This document shows, one piece after another, positions 32,973 to 42,105 of a DNA stretch of 64,000 bases. The first letter of the stretch is position 1. Each line of letters begins with the position of its first letter. The DNA comes from Enterococcus sp. BWR-S5. GTDB taxonomy: Bacteria > Bacillota > Bacilli > Lactobacillales > Enterococcaceae. Made by a program: the position numbers and the translations under genes. Below the pieces are notes generated by a model. That model saw only the letters and a program-made list of their open reading frames with translations. It was not told where the DNA came from and ran no database searches. Where the stretch lies: contig NZ_JADOEQ010000018.1 of the NCBI RefSeq assembly GCF_016745255.1, positions 33,705 through 97,704 on the forward strand, given 5' to 3'.

Positions 32973-34358
32973 TTAGGCCTTTTTATTGATTGGGTAGTAG
33001 CGTCTGAGGTAGTCCCCTAAAACATTTCGAATGAATTCAGGAAATAAGAATTCTACTTTCCCAGCCAATTCAAGCGTCGGGAAAAACGGAATAAATAAAA
33101 AGTGATCCACTGTTGTGATTGTGTAGCTTTTATCAGCCTCAAGCTCCTGACCATCCCAATAGGCAGTCTTCGTTGCTTTGTCATAGGAAATACCATCATA
33201 AACAAGATCGCCAAAGATTTTCCCTCGAAATCCCATACCGACAATCGAAAACTTTCTCAGGAAATGTCGATTTTTTTCCATCTCTCTGATAAATCGAATC
33301 ATATCTGCTCCCGCTAAGGTAACACGGATTAAATGCATCGGGTGGGGCAGCAACTGATGCAAATTATCCTCTGTGACCACACCTTTAGGAAGATTGCCTA
33401 AAAATAAGCCTGTGTTCAAAACAGCAGCTGTCGTCTGCCCTCTCTTTTTCACTGCTTTAAGGGCTTCAAAAATCACCGGGTGCAGACTATCCAGTTCATG
33501 AGAAAGTTCATACGGTAGTTTAGCAAGTTTCTTTTTCTTCAGGAGTTTATGACCTTGTTCCAGATATCCCTCAATTTCTGCAGCATCCTCCACACACTCA
33601 GCAAAGGACTCTGTCGACAAAGCTTCCGCCGATGTTTCAATAATTTTCCCATTTTCCAGAAAAATTCGAACCTCACCGACATACTGTCCAAATTTACCAG
33701 CAGCTGACAACTGTGTGTGATTGATTTTTTCTCCATATCTAAATAGATGATGTGTATGAGAACCTAGAAGGACATCAATCTCAGGGTATTTTGTAGCAAT
33801 TTTCATGTCCTGATCAATACCCAAATGACTCATCAATACCAAAACATCACATGTTGAACGAACCTCTTGAATCAAGGCAGGCAACACCTCATCCACTGTT
33901 CGAATATCCCATCCATTTGGTTCATAAGTTAATGGGAATGGTGCAGTTAGCGCAATAAGCCCGAGCTTCGTGCGGCTTGGCGTTTCTAAAATTTTATGTG
34001 TTTTAGTCCAAGTTGGGCGCTTACCAGTAGTAGGATCGTATAAATTGCCCAAAAGAACATCAAAATTAGCTTCATCATAAAGTGCATTTAACTGCGATTT
34101 GGAATTTCCGACACCTTCATTATTTCCAATCGTAGCAGCATCATAATTTACTGTGTTCATCAGCTGAACATTTGCACGTCCATCAGTTGCTTCTGTCAAA
34201 GGATGCCAACGATCAACAAAATCCCCCAAATCAACTGTAAATATGCTCTTGTCTATGGTTTGCTCTGTTTTTTTCTCTCTAAGAAATCTCCTGATTTTAG
34301 GCCAGTTCTCAAAATGAGAATGCAGATCGTTTGTATGCAGTAGAACAATCTCTTCCAT
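32973..34358 (-). CDS. YunD-type 5'-nucleotidase/metallophosphoesterase
   Basis: A 461-residue protein without a signal peptide, hence cytoplasmic. The calcineurin-type metal sites are LHTNDLHSHFEN (start), VDLGDFVDRW, TIGNNEGVGN, LMSHLGIDQD and GSHTHHLF. The C-terminal third is a 5'-nucleotidase C-terminal domain (AAVLNTGLFLGNLPKG). Relatives hydrolyse nucleotides or other phosphoesters; the Bacillus YunD substrate is not settled. It stands alone on the minus strand. Confidence 0.9.
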   Translation of the reverse strand: MEEIVLLHTNDLHSHFENWPKIRRFLREKKTEQTIDKSIFTVDLGDFVDRWHPLTEATDGRANVQLMNTVNYDAATIGNNEGVGNSKSQLNALYDEANFDVLLGNLYDPTTGKRPTWTKTHKILETPSRTKLGLIALTAPFPLTYEPNGWDIRTVDEVLPALIQEVRSTCDVLVLMSHLGIDQDMKIATKYPEIDVLLGSHTHHLFRYGEKINHTQLSAAGKFGQYVGEVRIFLENGKIIETSAEALSTESFAECVEDAAEIEGYLEQGHKLLKKKKLAKLPYELSHELDSLHPVIFEALKAVKKRGQTTAAVLNTGLFLGNLPKGVVTEDNLHQLLPHPMHLIRVTLAGADMIRFIREMEKNRHFLRKFSIVGMGFRGKIFGDLVYDGISYDKATKTAYWDGQELEADKSYTITTVDHFLFIPFFPTLELAGKVEFLFPEFIRNVLGDYLRRYYPINKKA

Positions 34359-34648
34359 ACGCTTCCCTCCATATTTTCACTCTCTGACAATAGTAACACA
34401 CTTCAAAACGATTCGTCTTTCTTATCGTTCACTCAATACTTGAACCCGAGAAAAGCCTGAATGCAGATACAGTAAATTAAAGGTCTTTTCTACAAACAAA
34501 TGTTATACTAAATAAAAGATATATATTGATTGCTATTGTTCTAAGTTTTTGCCTAGTTCTAAGGCTTGATTTGAACCTTAAGCTATATCGCACTCTCTTA
34601 GTCCAATAACAAATACTTCACACACTACACTATAGGATGGGGATTGAA

Positions 34649-35677
34649 ATGAAAAAGATTTTAGCAATTGTCGGCGGCATTTTATTATTGGTATTATTGT
34701 TTACTATTCCTTGGGCTATTATTGGTTTGACAGGTGCGCTGGGAATTCTGATTTCTATAGGAAGCTTCTTCTATTTCCGACAGAAAAGAAGACCCGAAAA
34801 AGCAAAGGTTTCTGCAATGGTATTGGGCGCTTCTGTAGTAGCATTTGCTGTGGGGATTTATTTGACTCCCTCCGCTACCTCAGAAAAAGAAGCGGTCCAA
34901 AAAGACAGCAAGCCCCAAACTGAACAAACAACAAAAACGACAGAAACCTCTGAAGAAAAAGAAATGGTATTGAGCCTAGCAGAGGCTGTCGAAACAGATG
35001 ACGGTGGAACAGTCACTATCAAAGGTACAACAGAGCCTCATGCAACAATCTATGTCTCCTCTGCTGCACCTGATGAAAAGCAAACGGCAGACGCTAACGG
35101 AGATTTTGAGCTAACACATACTCTTTCAACGGACAGTGAGCAGGAATTGAGTATTATTGCTGAGCTAGATGGCAGAAAAATTTCTAAGCAGCTTTTGGCG
35201 ACACCTTCGGCTTCCTTTATCGCAGCGAAAGAAGAGGAAGCAGCAAAACAAGCAGAAGAGCTGCGACTTGCGGAAGAAGCCAAGAAAAAACAAGAGGAAA
35301 TTGATCGCTTAACAAAAGAAGCGGAAACTGCCGTCGCATTAGCTGAAGCAGAACAAACCAGAGATAAGGTTGCTGCAGCCAGCACAGCTATCGCTGCCAT
35401 CCCAGAAGGCAATCAAGGGTTGACCAGCAGAGTAAGTGCTGTAGATACGGCAATCCAAGCGCGTGAGGAACAAGAAGCCCAGCAAGCAGCTGCCGCGGCG
35501 GCTGAAGCAGAGCAGGCAGCTCAGCAAGAACAAAATAATGTTACAGAAATGGTACTGGTCACTCGAACCGGTGAAAAATACCATACTAGAAAATGCGGAA
35601 ATGGTACGTATACCTCTGCAACATTACAGGAAGCACTTGATAGAGGCCTGACTCCATGCTCAAAATGCTTTGGTTAA
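34649..35677 (+). CDS. Membrane protein with Ig-like, coiled-coil and Ada-like zinc domains
   Basis: A 342-residue protein from ATG 34649 (GGGG upstream; an ATG 12 bp earlier is possible). Two or three helices occupy residues 1-70. Then come a Thr/Glu-rich linker, a bacterial Ig-like domain (~97-170, GGTVTIKGTTEPHATIYVS … DANGDFELTHTL) and a long Ala/Glu coiled coil (~178-290). The C-terminal ~40 residues read TGEKYHTRKC … LQEALDRGLTPCSKC, a His/Cys set like the zinc module of Ada (EALAAGFRPCKRC). Function is unknown; the domain is seen in other Lactobacillales surface proteins. The ogt gene follows at 84 bp. Confidence 0.82.
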   Translation: MKKILAIVGGILLLVLLFTIPWAIIGLTGALGILISIGSFFYFRQKRRPEKAKVSAMVLGASVVAFAVGIYLTPSATSEKEAVQKDSKPQTEQTTKTTETSEEKEMVLSLAEAVETDDGGTVTIKGTTEPHATIYVSSAAPDEKQTADANGDFELTHTLSTDSEQELSIIAELDGRKISKQLLATPSASFIAAKEEEAAKQAEELRLAEEAKKKQEEIDRLTKEAETAVALAEAEQTRDKVAAASTAIAAIPEGNQGLTSRVSAVDTAIQAREEQEAQQAAAAAAEAEQAAQQEQNNVTEMVLVTRTGEKYHTRKCGNGTYTSATLQEALDRGLTPCSKCFG

Positions 35678-35726
35678 AAATTTGAATTTATCAAACACTC
35701 ATAGTATATTACGCATTATTTTACGG

Positions 35727-35732
35727 TATAAT
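35727..35732 (+). promoter_or_regulatory. -10 of ogt
   Basis: TATAAT, 29 bases before the ogt ATG. It suggests a promoter separate from the gene upstream. Confidence 0.5.
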
Positions 35733-35761
35733 TAAAAAAAGTAATTTTTTGGAGGATAGAT

Positions 35762-36217
35762 ATGGAATTTTCTTCACCAATTGGCACACTTTGGCTAGAT
35801 GCAAATGAAGTTGGACTGACGGAGGTCTCTTTTTTCCCAATAGAAGGACATCAAACCAACCAATGGACAGAACAAGCAGCTCAGGAGCTTAGCGCTTATT
35901 TTAACGGAACCCTTAAGCAATTCACTACCCCGCTTTCCTTTGAAAAAGGAACCGTCTTTCAGCGAAAGGTATGGGATGCTTTGTCTGATATCCCCTATGG
36001 AGAAACACGTTCCTATTTAGATATCGCCATTGCTGTAAACTCAGAAAAGGCTGTGCGGGCGATTGGACAGGCAAACCGAAATAATCCATTACCAATCATC
36101 GTTCCGTGTCATCGGGTCATAGGAAAAAATGGCAAGCTAACAGGCTATATGGGGAAAACCTCGGAAGAAGGACTTTCAATAAAATCCTATCTTCTTGAAC
36201 TGGAAAATATTCTGTAA
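35762..36217 (+). CDS. ogt: Methylated-DNA--protein-cysteine methyltransferase
   Basis: A 151-residue protein with the acceptor motif IVPCHRVIG (Cys near residue 118), the helix-turn-helix KGTVFQRKVWDALSDIPYGETRSY, and AVRAIGQANRNNPLP. It transfers the methyl group from O6-methylguanine to itself in a suicide reaction. The RBS is GGAGG. It is short but complete (Ogt/MGMT type without the Ada N-terminal domain). Confidence 0.94.
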   Translation: MEFSSPIGTLWLDANEVGLTEVSFFPIEGHQTNQWTEQAAQELSAYFNGTLKQFTTPLSFEKGTVFQRKVWDALSDIPYGETRSYLDIAIAVNSEKAVRAIGQANRNNPLPIIVPCHRVIGKNGKLTGYMGKTSEEGLSIKSYLLELENIL

Positions 36218-36230
36218 TTTTATACAAAGA

Positions 36231-36268
36231 AACGAGCCCAATTCACTTAAGATTGGGCCCGTTTTTTC
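36231..36268. terminator. Bidirectional terminator between ogt and the AI-2E family gene
   Basis: Arms AACGAGCCCAAT / ATTGGGCCCGTT (one mismatch) with a 9-nt loop; TTTT follows on plus and TTTCTTT on minus. Confidence 0.87.
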
Positions 36269-36270
36269 GT

Positions 36271-37449
36271 TTAATCATCCAAGTAATCCTCTTTCGAAAA
36301 TTCCGTTTCTTCATATTTTCCGGAATCTCCATAATAACGGTTATAGCGTTTTTTAAATTTACGAAAAGCATAGGTCACCAACACTTTGATGATGGCATAA
36401 ATCGGAATCCCAAAAATCAAGCCAAACATTCCCAGTAAATCACCCATAACCAGCAACACAATGACAATTGTCAACGGATGGACAACCAGATGTCTGCCCA
36501 TTACCTGCGGCTCGATTAAATGACCATTCAGCATTTGCACAATCACCCAAACGATACACATTTGCACCAGCATAGGGAAAGAAACCATCCATGCCACAAT
36601 GACAGCTGGAACGAATGCAACAAAAGGACCGATGTATGGCACAACAGCCGTAACGCCCACAATAATCGATAGTGTTCCCGAATAAGGCATACCGATGATG
36701 AAAAATCCGATAAATGTCAAAATTCCGACAGCAATCGACACCAGTATTTGCCCTTTCAAATAGGCGCCAACCTGACTATTCATCGTTGCACCAATCTCTT
36801 TGGCATCAGAACGAAACTTTGGCGGAATGATAGCTAGAATGGAAGCAAAAAATTTTCGATCATCCTTCAACAAGAAAAATGTGATGATTGGCGCTGTCAC
36901 CATAATTAATGCAAATCCAGTAATCGTCGAAAAGACAGTTGAGGCACCTACCACAGCTTTAGTAAAGTATTCATACAGACTATCCGATACATTGTTAAAC
37001 CATTTTTGTATACTAGCTAAAGTATCCCGTAACGACTGTTCAAAAGGCGTGTCCTTGAAAAAATCACCGATGTTCCGTGATACATCATTAATATACGAAG
37101 GAAAATCTTTTAGCAGGCTGTTAAGCTGTTTTTCCAAAATAGGAATCACCAAAATCACACCAAGTACAATCAACCCCAAAATCAAGAGAAACAAGAGTGA
37201 CACACTGATGATTCGCTTCACACCTTTTCTTTCCAACCAATTGATTAGAGGATTAAGTAGGTAATACAAAATAAGGGCAAGAATCACCGGACCGATGACT
37301 GTCTTAAAGATAATTTGAAATGGTTCAAAAATAAAATTCACCAGATGAAAAATGAAAATCACACCGCCCAGCAATAATAACGCAACCAAAGTAAACAATA
37401 AATTCCGACCACCGAGAAATGTTATCCATCTCGTTTCCTTCTTATTCAT
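36271..37449 (-). CDS. AI-2E/PerM family transporter
   Basis: A 392-residue polytopic protein with about eight helices. The N-terminal pair (LLFTLVALLLLGGVIFIF, VIGPVILALILYYLLNPLINWLERKG) is followed by an amphipathic middle (SYINDVSRNIGDFF) and the family block NGHLIEPQVMGRHLVVHPLTIVIVLL. The tail is charged. The family includes Na+/H+ antiporters and autoinducer-2 exporters; the substrate is not predictable here. RBS GGGGGAG. Confidence 0.9.
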   Translation of the reverse strand: MNKKETRWITFLGGRNLLFTLVALLLLGGVIFIFHLVNFIFEPFQIIFKTVIGPVILALILYYLLNPLINWLERKGVKRIISVSLLFLLILGLIVLGVILVIPILEKQLNSLLKDFPSYINDVSRNIGDFFKDTPFEQSLRDTLASIQKWFNNVSDSLYEYFTKAVVGASTVFSTITGFALIMVTAPIITFFLLKDDRKFFASILAIIPPKFRSDAKEIGATMNSQVGAYLKGQILVSIAVGILTFIGFFIIGMPYSGTLSIIVGVTAVVPYIGPFVAFVPAVIVAWMVSFPMLVQMCIVWVIVQMLNGHLIEPQVMGRHLVVHPLTIVIVLLVMGDLLGMFGLIFGIPIYAIIKVLVTYAFRKFKKRYNRYYGDSGKYEETEFSKEDYLDD

Positions 37450-37738
37450 TCCATACTCCCCCTCTACATAACTTTACTTCATTGTATCGAAGAATGAAAA
37501 AAGTTGAAAGAAATAGGCTACCAGATATCCACTGGTTAGTCAGCGCAAAAGTTGACCACTCTATTTACTCATCCATTGATAGATGCCGATTTCAAACTAT
37601 TGTGAACATCCCCTTGATTACAATTTGAACCCACGGATTGGTAAAAAAAACACTCAACACTAAATTTCAAAAAAATGTGTCAAGTGACTAGAATATTATT
37701 ATTTTGATTCTTGTTTCTACTATACAAGCATTCCTAAA

Positions 37739-38090
37739 TCAGAATAATCCACGTAATTGCGTGCACGCATTTCCTATTCCATGAAGAAGTATACTAGGAA
37801 CAATTGAACCATCAAACATCGCCTCATCCACATAGCTCATCAGAAACGACCAAAAAAAGGAACTAGAAATGTCGCAAGATAGACTCCGCTACTAAGTGGT
37901 ATGTCGACAAACAAAGCAGCACTGGCAATAATACCATCTTTTCCCCCCTAACTTACTTGCAAATTGTTTCACTAAAAAAACTCTAAACAATAATTCTTCG
38001 CTAAAGTCTTGTGCTAAATGAGAAGAAATAAGTCTAGGAATAACTCCGGAAAAACCAAGCCCTTCCCTTTCCAGCAATCGAAGAGGATAT
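37739..38090 (-). pseudogene. CPBP intramembrane protease remnant
   Basis: Fragments in different frames on the minus strand rebuild the C-terminal half of a CPBP (Abi/CAAX-protease-like) enzyme. The first carries SSHLAQDFSEELLFRVFLVKQ with the EExxFR catalytic motif. After a frameshift comes DGIIASAALFVDIPLSSGVY, and after another FLMSYVDEAMFDGSIVPSILLHGIGNA, holding the second His motif, and a stop at 37739. The N-terminal helices are missing. At least two frameshifts and a truncation show that it is dead. The flank 37450-37738 has no recognisable gene. Confidence 0.8.
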
Positions 38091-38149
38091 ATCTACCACT
38101 AATATTGTAGTGATCCTATTTTTACAGTTCAAATCTATTTGTAATCACA

Positions 38150-38186
38150 GTAAAAATACCGAACAACAATCAAATTGTCCGGTATT
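38150..38186 (-). terminator. Terminator of asd-dapA-rnjB
   Basis: On the minus strand a 12-bp stem AATACCGGACAA / TTGTTCGGTATT (one G-T pair) with an 8-nt loop, then TTTTACTG. Confidence 0.87.
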
Positions 38187-38206
38187 GGAATCAAACTATT
38201 CAAATA

Positions 38207-39886
38207 CTACTTCGCTTTTTTGCGTTGGGAAGCTTCCATAATTACCGGTAAAATCACTGGGCGGCGTTTAGTCTGATCGAACAGGTAGCGACTCAGTTGA
38301 TCCCGAATGTCTTGCTTCAGCTTGCTCCATTCAAAGTCTTTGTTTTCAAGATGCTTTTCAACAATCTCTGTAACGATGTTACTGCTTTCCTTCATCAAAT
38401 CTTTGCTTGTCTTCACATAGACAAAACCTCTTGAAGTGATTTTTGCCGGAGAAACAATCTTTTTCTCACGACGATTGATAGTAATCACAGCAACAAAGAT
38501 ACCATCTTCTGATAAAATACGACGATCTCTAAGAACGATATTTCCAATATCACCGACACCTAAGCCGTCAATCATGATATTGTCTGCTGTTGTCGTACCA
38601 GATGCAGACATCTTTTTCTTCTTGTATTCTAAGATATCGCCGCGTCCCGTAATAAAGATATTTTTATACGGAATTCCCAGCTCGTGCGCTAAGTCAGCAT
38701 GAGCGGCTAATTGACGATACTCCCCTTGAACAGGGATGAAGAATTTCGGTTTCATTAGGTTCAGCATCAACTGTAAATCTGCCGGATTTCCATGACCGGA
38801 AACGCGTAGATTATCAGAAATTTGCTTCACTGTTCCACCTGCGCGATAGACGATATCCTCCGTCTTGGCAACAACGGTTTCCATCGCAGTTGTCGGTGTT
38901 GTCGTAATGTAGACTAAATCGCCTTCTTTGATGCTCACTAAACGATGCGTTTTATTCGCCATCTTTTGCAGAGATTTAATTGGCTCACCCATTCGACCTG
39001 TTTCTAAAATCAACAGCTCCTCATCCGGATATCTCTTCATATCCTTTGGTGTGATGATTAAATCTTCACTTGGCAATTCCAGTTTATCTAGTCGCATAGC
39101 TGTGCGGATAATTTTCTCCAAATCAAGACCAGTCAGTACGACCTTGCGCCCTGATTTATGCGCAGCATTTAGTACCTGTTGTACTCGTTTCAGGTTGCTT
39201 GCAACTGAGGCAACAATGATTCGGCCTTCCCAGTATTGAATGGTGTCATAAACTTCATCCGCAATTTGCAGCTCGGAAGCCACTGGTGTGGGGTTTTCGG
39301 CGTTTGAAGAATCACTCAACAACGCCAATACACCTTCACTGCCTATTTCTGCTAAACGGCCAAATTCTGTTTGGTACATTGGTGCAGCACTTTGGTCGAA
39401 CTTGAAGTCTCCTGTATAAACGATATTTCCCTCATCTGTTTTGATACTAATTCCGATAGAATCAGGGATTGTGTGTGTTGTTTTGAAAAAGCTGACTGTC
39501 GCATTCCCAAAATCAATTTCAGTATGCGCATCAACAACATGAAAATCCTTGAATTTCTTTGATGACGGATGCTCTCCTACATTTAGCTTTGCAAGCTCCA
39601 CAGTTAATTCTGTACCGAATACTGGCACCTGAACTTTGGATAACAAATATGGCAATGCGCCAATTGCATCGGCATGCCCGTGAGTCAGAAAAACTCCGGC
39701 AATTCGATCAATGTTTTCTTCCAGATATGTAAAATCCGGAATCACCACATCAATTCCTAAAAGTTCATTTTCCGGATATTTCAATCCGCAATCCAGTACA
39801 AAAATTTCATCTCCTACTTCAGCGATATACATGTTTTTTCCATTTTCGCGCACACCGCCAAGTGGAATGATTCTTATTGTACTCAC
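38207..39886 (-). CDS. rnjB: RNase J2-type ribonuclease
   Basis: A 559-residue protein from GTG 39886 (AGAGGTG upstream); a 114-bp longer frame lacks an RBS. It has metallo-beta-lactamase and beta-CASP domains: IRIIPLGGVRENGKNMYI, GVFLTHGHADAIGALPYL, YTGDFKFDQ, LLSDSSNAENP, and RVSGHGNPADLQLML. The metal motif of RNase J1 is HGHEDH; here it is HGHADA, so the Glu and the last His are Ala. That and the place after dapA mark it as J2, the weak-activity partner of J1 in mRNA decay. It ends with a C-terminal domain as in the family. Confidence 0.85.
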   Translation of the reverse strand: MSTIRIIPLGGVRENGKNMYIAEVGDEIFVLDCGLKYPENELLGIDVVIPDFTYLEENIDRIAGVFLTHGHADAIGALPYLLSKVQVPVFGTELTVELAKLNVGEHPSSKKFKDFHVVDAHTEIDFGNATVSFFKTTHTIPDSIGISIKTDEGNIVYTGDFKFDQSAAPMYQTEFGRLAEIGSEGVLALLSDSSNAENPTPVASELQIADEVYDTIQYWEGRIIVASVASNLKRVQQVLNAAHKSGRKVVLTGLDLEKIIRTAMRLDKLELPSEDLIITPKDMKRYPDEELLILETGRMGEPIKSLQKMANKTHRLVSIKEGDLVYITTTPTTAMETVVAKTEDIVYRAGGTVKQISDNLRVSGHGNPADLQLMLNLMKPKFFIPVQGEYRQLAAHADLAHELGIPYKNIFITGRGDILEYKKKKMSASGTTTADNIMIDGLGVGDIGNIVLRDRRILSEDGIFVAVITINRREKKIVSPAKITSRGFVYVKTSKDLMKESSNIVTEIVEKHLENKDFEWSKLKQDIRDQLSRYLFDQTKRRPVILPVIMEASQRKKAK

Positions 39887-39914
39887 TCTTTTCACCTCTC
39901 TACTTTCTGCTTGA

Positions 39915-40787
39915 TTATATATCAAGAATTTGCAATATTTTTTCTTTCTCCTCAGAAGTACATGATACAAGAGGTAAACGTAAATCTCCAACAGAAACAC
40001 CTAAATGATTCAACGCCATTTTTACTGGCGCAGGAGATGGTACAGAGAACAATGCATTCATTTTCGGCAGCAGCTTGCGCTGAATCGAAGCAGCTTGCTT
40101 AAGCTCACCTTGATCCAAAGCTTGAAACATCGTATACATGTCATTACCGAAAATATGACTGGAAACAGAAATTACACCTTGACCGCCCAATGCTTTTGTT
40201 GCAAAAGCAAGGGAATCCTCTCCTGTATAGACCAGAAAGTCCTTAGGTGCTTTCTCAATCAGCTCCGTCAATGCATCAAGACCGGCACATTCCTTCACAG
40301 CAATAATATTTTCCAGCTCTGCCAGTCGAAGCGTTGTCTCTACCTCGAGACAAGCAACGGTTCTGCCTGGTACATTATACAAAATGATTGGCAAATCACT
40401 GGCTTCTGCAATTGCCTTGAAATGCTGATACAGTCCCTCTTGATTTGGTTTATTATAATAAGGAACAACCGCCAGACCGGCATCAATTCCTTCTATCTGA
40501 GCAATTTCTTTCACGAACTCTACTGAATCTCGTGTATCATTTGTTCCAACGCCGCAAATAATTGGTACACGACCATCAACTAAACGAATCACTTCGTTGA
40601 ACAGGTCAATTTCCTCATCATGTGTCAGTGTTGGCGACTCTCCCGTAGTCCCCGCAAGAATCAGGCCTTCTGTATGTGAATCCAAAAGAAGCTCTACTAA
40701 TTCAGGCAGCTTGCCGAAATCAATTTCTCCTGTTTCCGTAAACGGTGTAACCATTGCAGTAATGATTGATACATTCGTCAATTCCAT
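39915..40787 (-). CDS. dapA: 4-hydroxy-tetrahydrodipicolinate synthase
   Basis: A 290-residue aldolase-class lyase from ATG 40787 (GGAGG 8 bases upstream). [16 protein letters not shown], the [10 protein letters not shown] phosphate-type loop, [17 protein letters not shown] and LYNVPGRT are present, and the Schiff-base lysine is in IIAVKECAG. It condenses pyruvate with aspartate semialdehyde for lysine and diaminopimelate, and so for peptidoglycan. It is coupled with asd just upstream (21 bp). Confidence 0.96.
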   Translation of the reverse strand: MELTNVSIITAMVTPFTETGEIDFGKLPELVELLLDSHTEGLILAGTTGESPTLTHDEEIDLFNEVIRLVDGRVPIICGVGTNDTRDSVEFVKEIAQIEGIDAGLAVVPYYNKPNQEGLYQHFKAIAEASDLPIILYNVPGRTVACLEVETTLRLAELENIIAVKECAGLDALTELIEKAPKDFLVYTGEDSLAFATKALGGQGVISVSSHIFGNDMYTMFQALDQGELKQAASIQRKLLPKMNALFSVPSPAPVKMALNHLGVSVGDLRLPLVSCTSEEKEKILQILDI

Positions 40788-40808
40788 ACCCTTAACCTCC
40801 ATACTTTT

Positions 40809-41861
40809 TTAAACTCGAACCAGATCCATTTCATGAAGTGTCTCTGCGATTTGAACAGAGTTCCATGCAGCACCCTTCAGTAAATTATCAGAAACAACCC
40901 ATAGATGGAAACCCTTGTCGACATCTAAATCTTTACGAATTCTGCCAACAAATGTCTCTTTCTTGTCAATGCTTGTCAATGCTTGAGGATACAATTGCTG
41001 ACTCGGATCATCCTGCAGCACAACTCCCGGTGCTGCCGTCATCAGCTCTTGAATCGCTGCAACTGAAGTATCATTCTTTACTTCGATGTAAACAGACTCT
41101 GAATGACCGGATAATACCGGAATACGAACACAGGTCGCACTAACTTTCAGTGTCTCATCACCCATGATTTTCTTCGTCTCATTGACCATTTTCCACTCTT
41201 CGTAAGTATAATCTTCATCTGAAAAAACATCGATTTGCGGAAGCGCGTTGAATGCAATCGGATAATGCTTTTTATCTCCGCCGCATGGCATGATTTCCGC
41301 AGTAAGCTCCTCAACAGGAGTTCCGTTAATAAGCTCAAGCGCTTGTTTCTTCAGCTCTTCCACAGCGCTGATACCCGCACCGCTGACAGCCTGATAAGTC
41401 GAAACAATAATTCGTTCTAGTCCAACCGCTTGTCTGATTGGCTCAAGTGCAACCATCATTTGAATCGTTGAACAGTTGGGATTCGCAATAATTCCTTTAT
41501 GCTGCTTCAACGCTTCTCTATTTACCTCTGGAACAACTAATGGTACATCCTCGGCCATTCGGAAATGGCTGGTATTGTCGATAACTACTGCTCCCCGTTT
41601 CACTGCCTCCGGAGCAAAGACTTTAGAAATCCCTCCACCGGCACTGAATAACGCAATATCGACATTTTCAAAAGACGCTGGAACTAATTCTTCCACGACC
41701 AGTGTCTGATCCTTAAATTTCAGTTCTTTACCCGCAGAACGTTTTGAAGCTAAGAGTTTAATTTGCTTAATTGGCAACTCTGTCTGCTCCAACATTTCGA
41801 TCATTTTTGTTCCAACTGCCCCTGTTGCACCTACCACTGCAACAACATATGATTTTTCCAT
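40809..41861 (-). CDS. asd: Aspartate-semialdehyde dehydrogenase
   Basis: A 350-residue protein from ATG 41861 (GAGGAG ~11 bases upstream); the frame upstream is non-coding in composition. It has the NADP start [35 protein letters not shown] with the active-site Cys, and [14 protein letters not shown]. It supplies aspartate semialdehyde to the dapA reaction and to threonine/methionine synthesis. First of asd-dapA-rnjB. No lysine riboswitch is seen in the 180 bp upstream. Confidence 0.95.
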   Translation of the reverse strand: MEKSYVVAVVGATGAVGTKMIEMLEQTELPIKQIKLLASKRSAGKELKFKDQTLVVEELVPASFENVDIALFSAGGGISKVFAPEAVKRGAVVIDNTSHFRMAEDVPLVVPEVNREALKQHKGIIANPNCSTIQMMVALEPIRQAVGLERIIVSTYQAVSGAGISAVEELKKQALELINGTPVEELTAEIMPCGGDKKHYPIAFNALPQIDVFSDEDYTYEEWKMVNETKKIMGDETLKVSATCVRIPVLSGHSESVYIEVKNDTSVAAIQELMTAAPGVVLQDDPSQQLYPQALTSIDKKETFVGRIRKDLDVDKGFHLWVVSDNLLKGAAWNSVQIAETLHEMDLVRV

Positions 41862-42039
41862 ACTTAGTAAATCTCCTCTCGCCTTCCTGAAGAAAGTTGC
41901 TTTTTCTATTTTACCACAGGATGGGTAATTACTACATAGGTTGTCGGCTGATTTTTTTGATTTTAAAACAAGAAAAATTTCACGGGGTTGCTCAGCGCCT
42001 AAAACTGAGTAGCCAAAAGAACTAAACAAGGAAAAATTG

Positions 42040-42071
42040 AAGAAAAAGAGGCACAGTTTCCCCTGCACCTC
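42040..42071 (-). terminator. Terminator of the ZIP transporter gene
   Basis: On the minus strand GAGGTGCAG / CTGTGCCTC (two G-T pairs) followed by TTTTTCTT. Confidence 0.75.
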
Positions 42072-42105
42072 TCTATCTTTCTTCAGTCTTTCAGTTGTAA
42101 ATTAG

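Noticed and set aside
35050..35412. 120-codon Ser/Ala-rich frame on the minus strand
   Set aside because: It is a mirror of the Ala/Glu coiled coil on the other strand and has no RBS.
37450..37738. tRNA-like or insertion-element-like stretch
   Set aside because: Short inverted repeats occur but no cloverleaf, CCA end or transposase can be built.
39887..40000. 38-residue hydrophobic extension of RNase J2
   Set aside because: It lacks an RBS and family members begin at the IRIIPLGG segment; the GTG at 39886 has AGAGGTG in place.
41862..42040. Lysine riboswitch ahead of asd-dapA
   Set aside because: The stretch is short and shows none of the conserved L-box core or a following terminator; only a weak hairpin is present.
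41862..42068. 69-residue extension of asd
   Set aside because: It has non-coding composition and no RBS; Asd begins at the NADP-binding strand.
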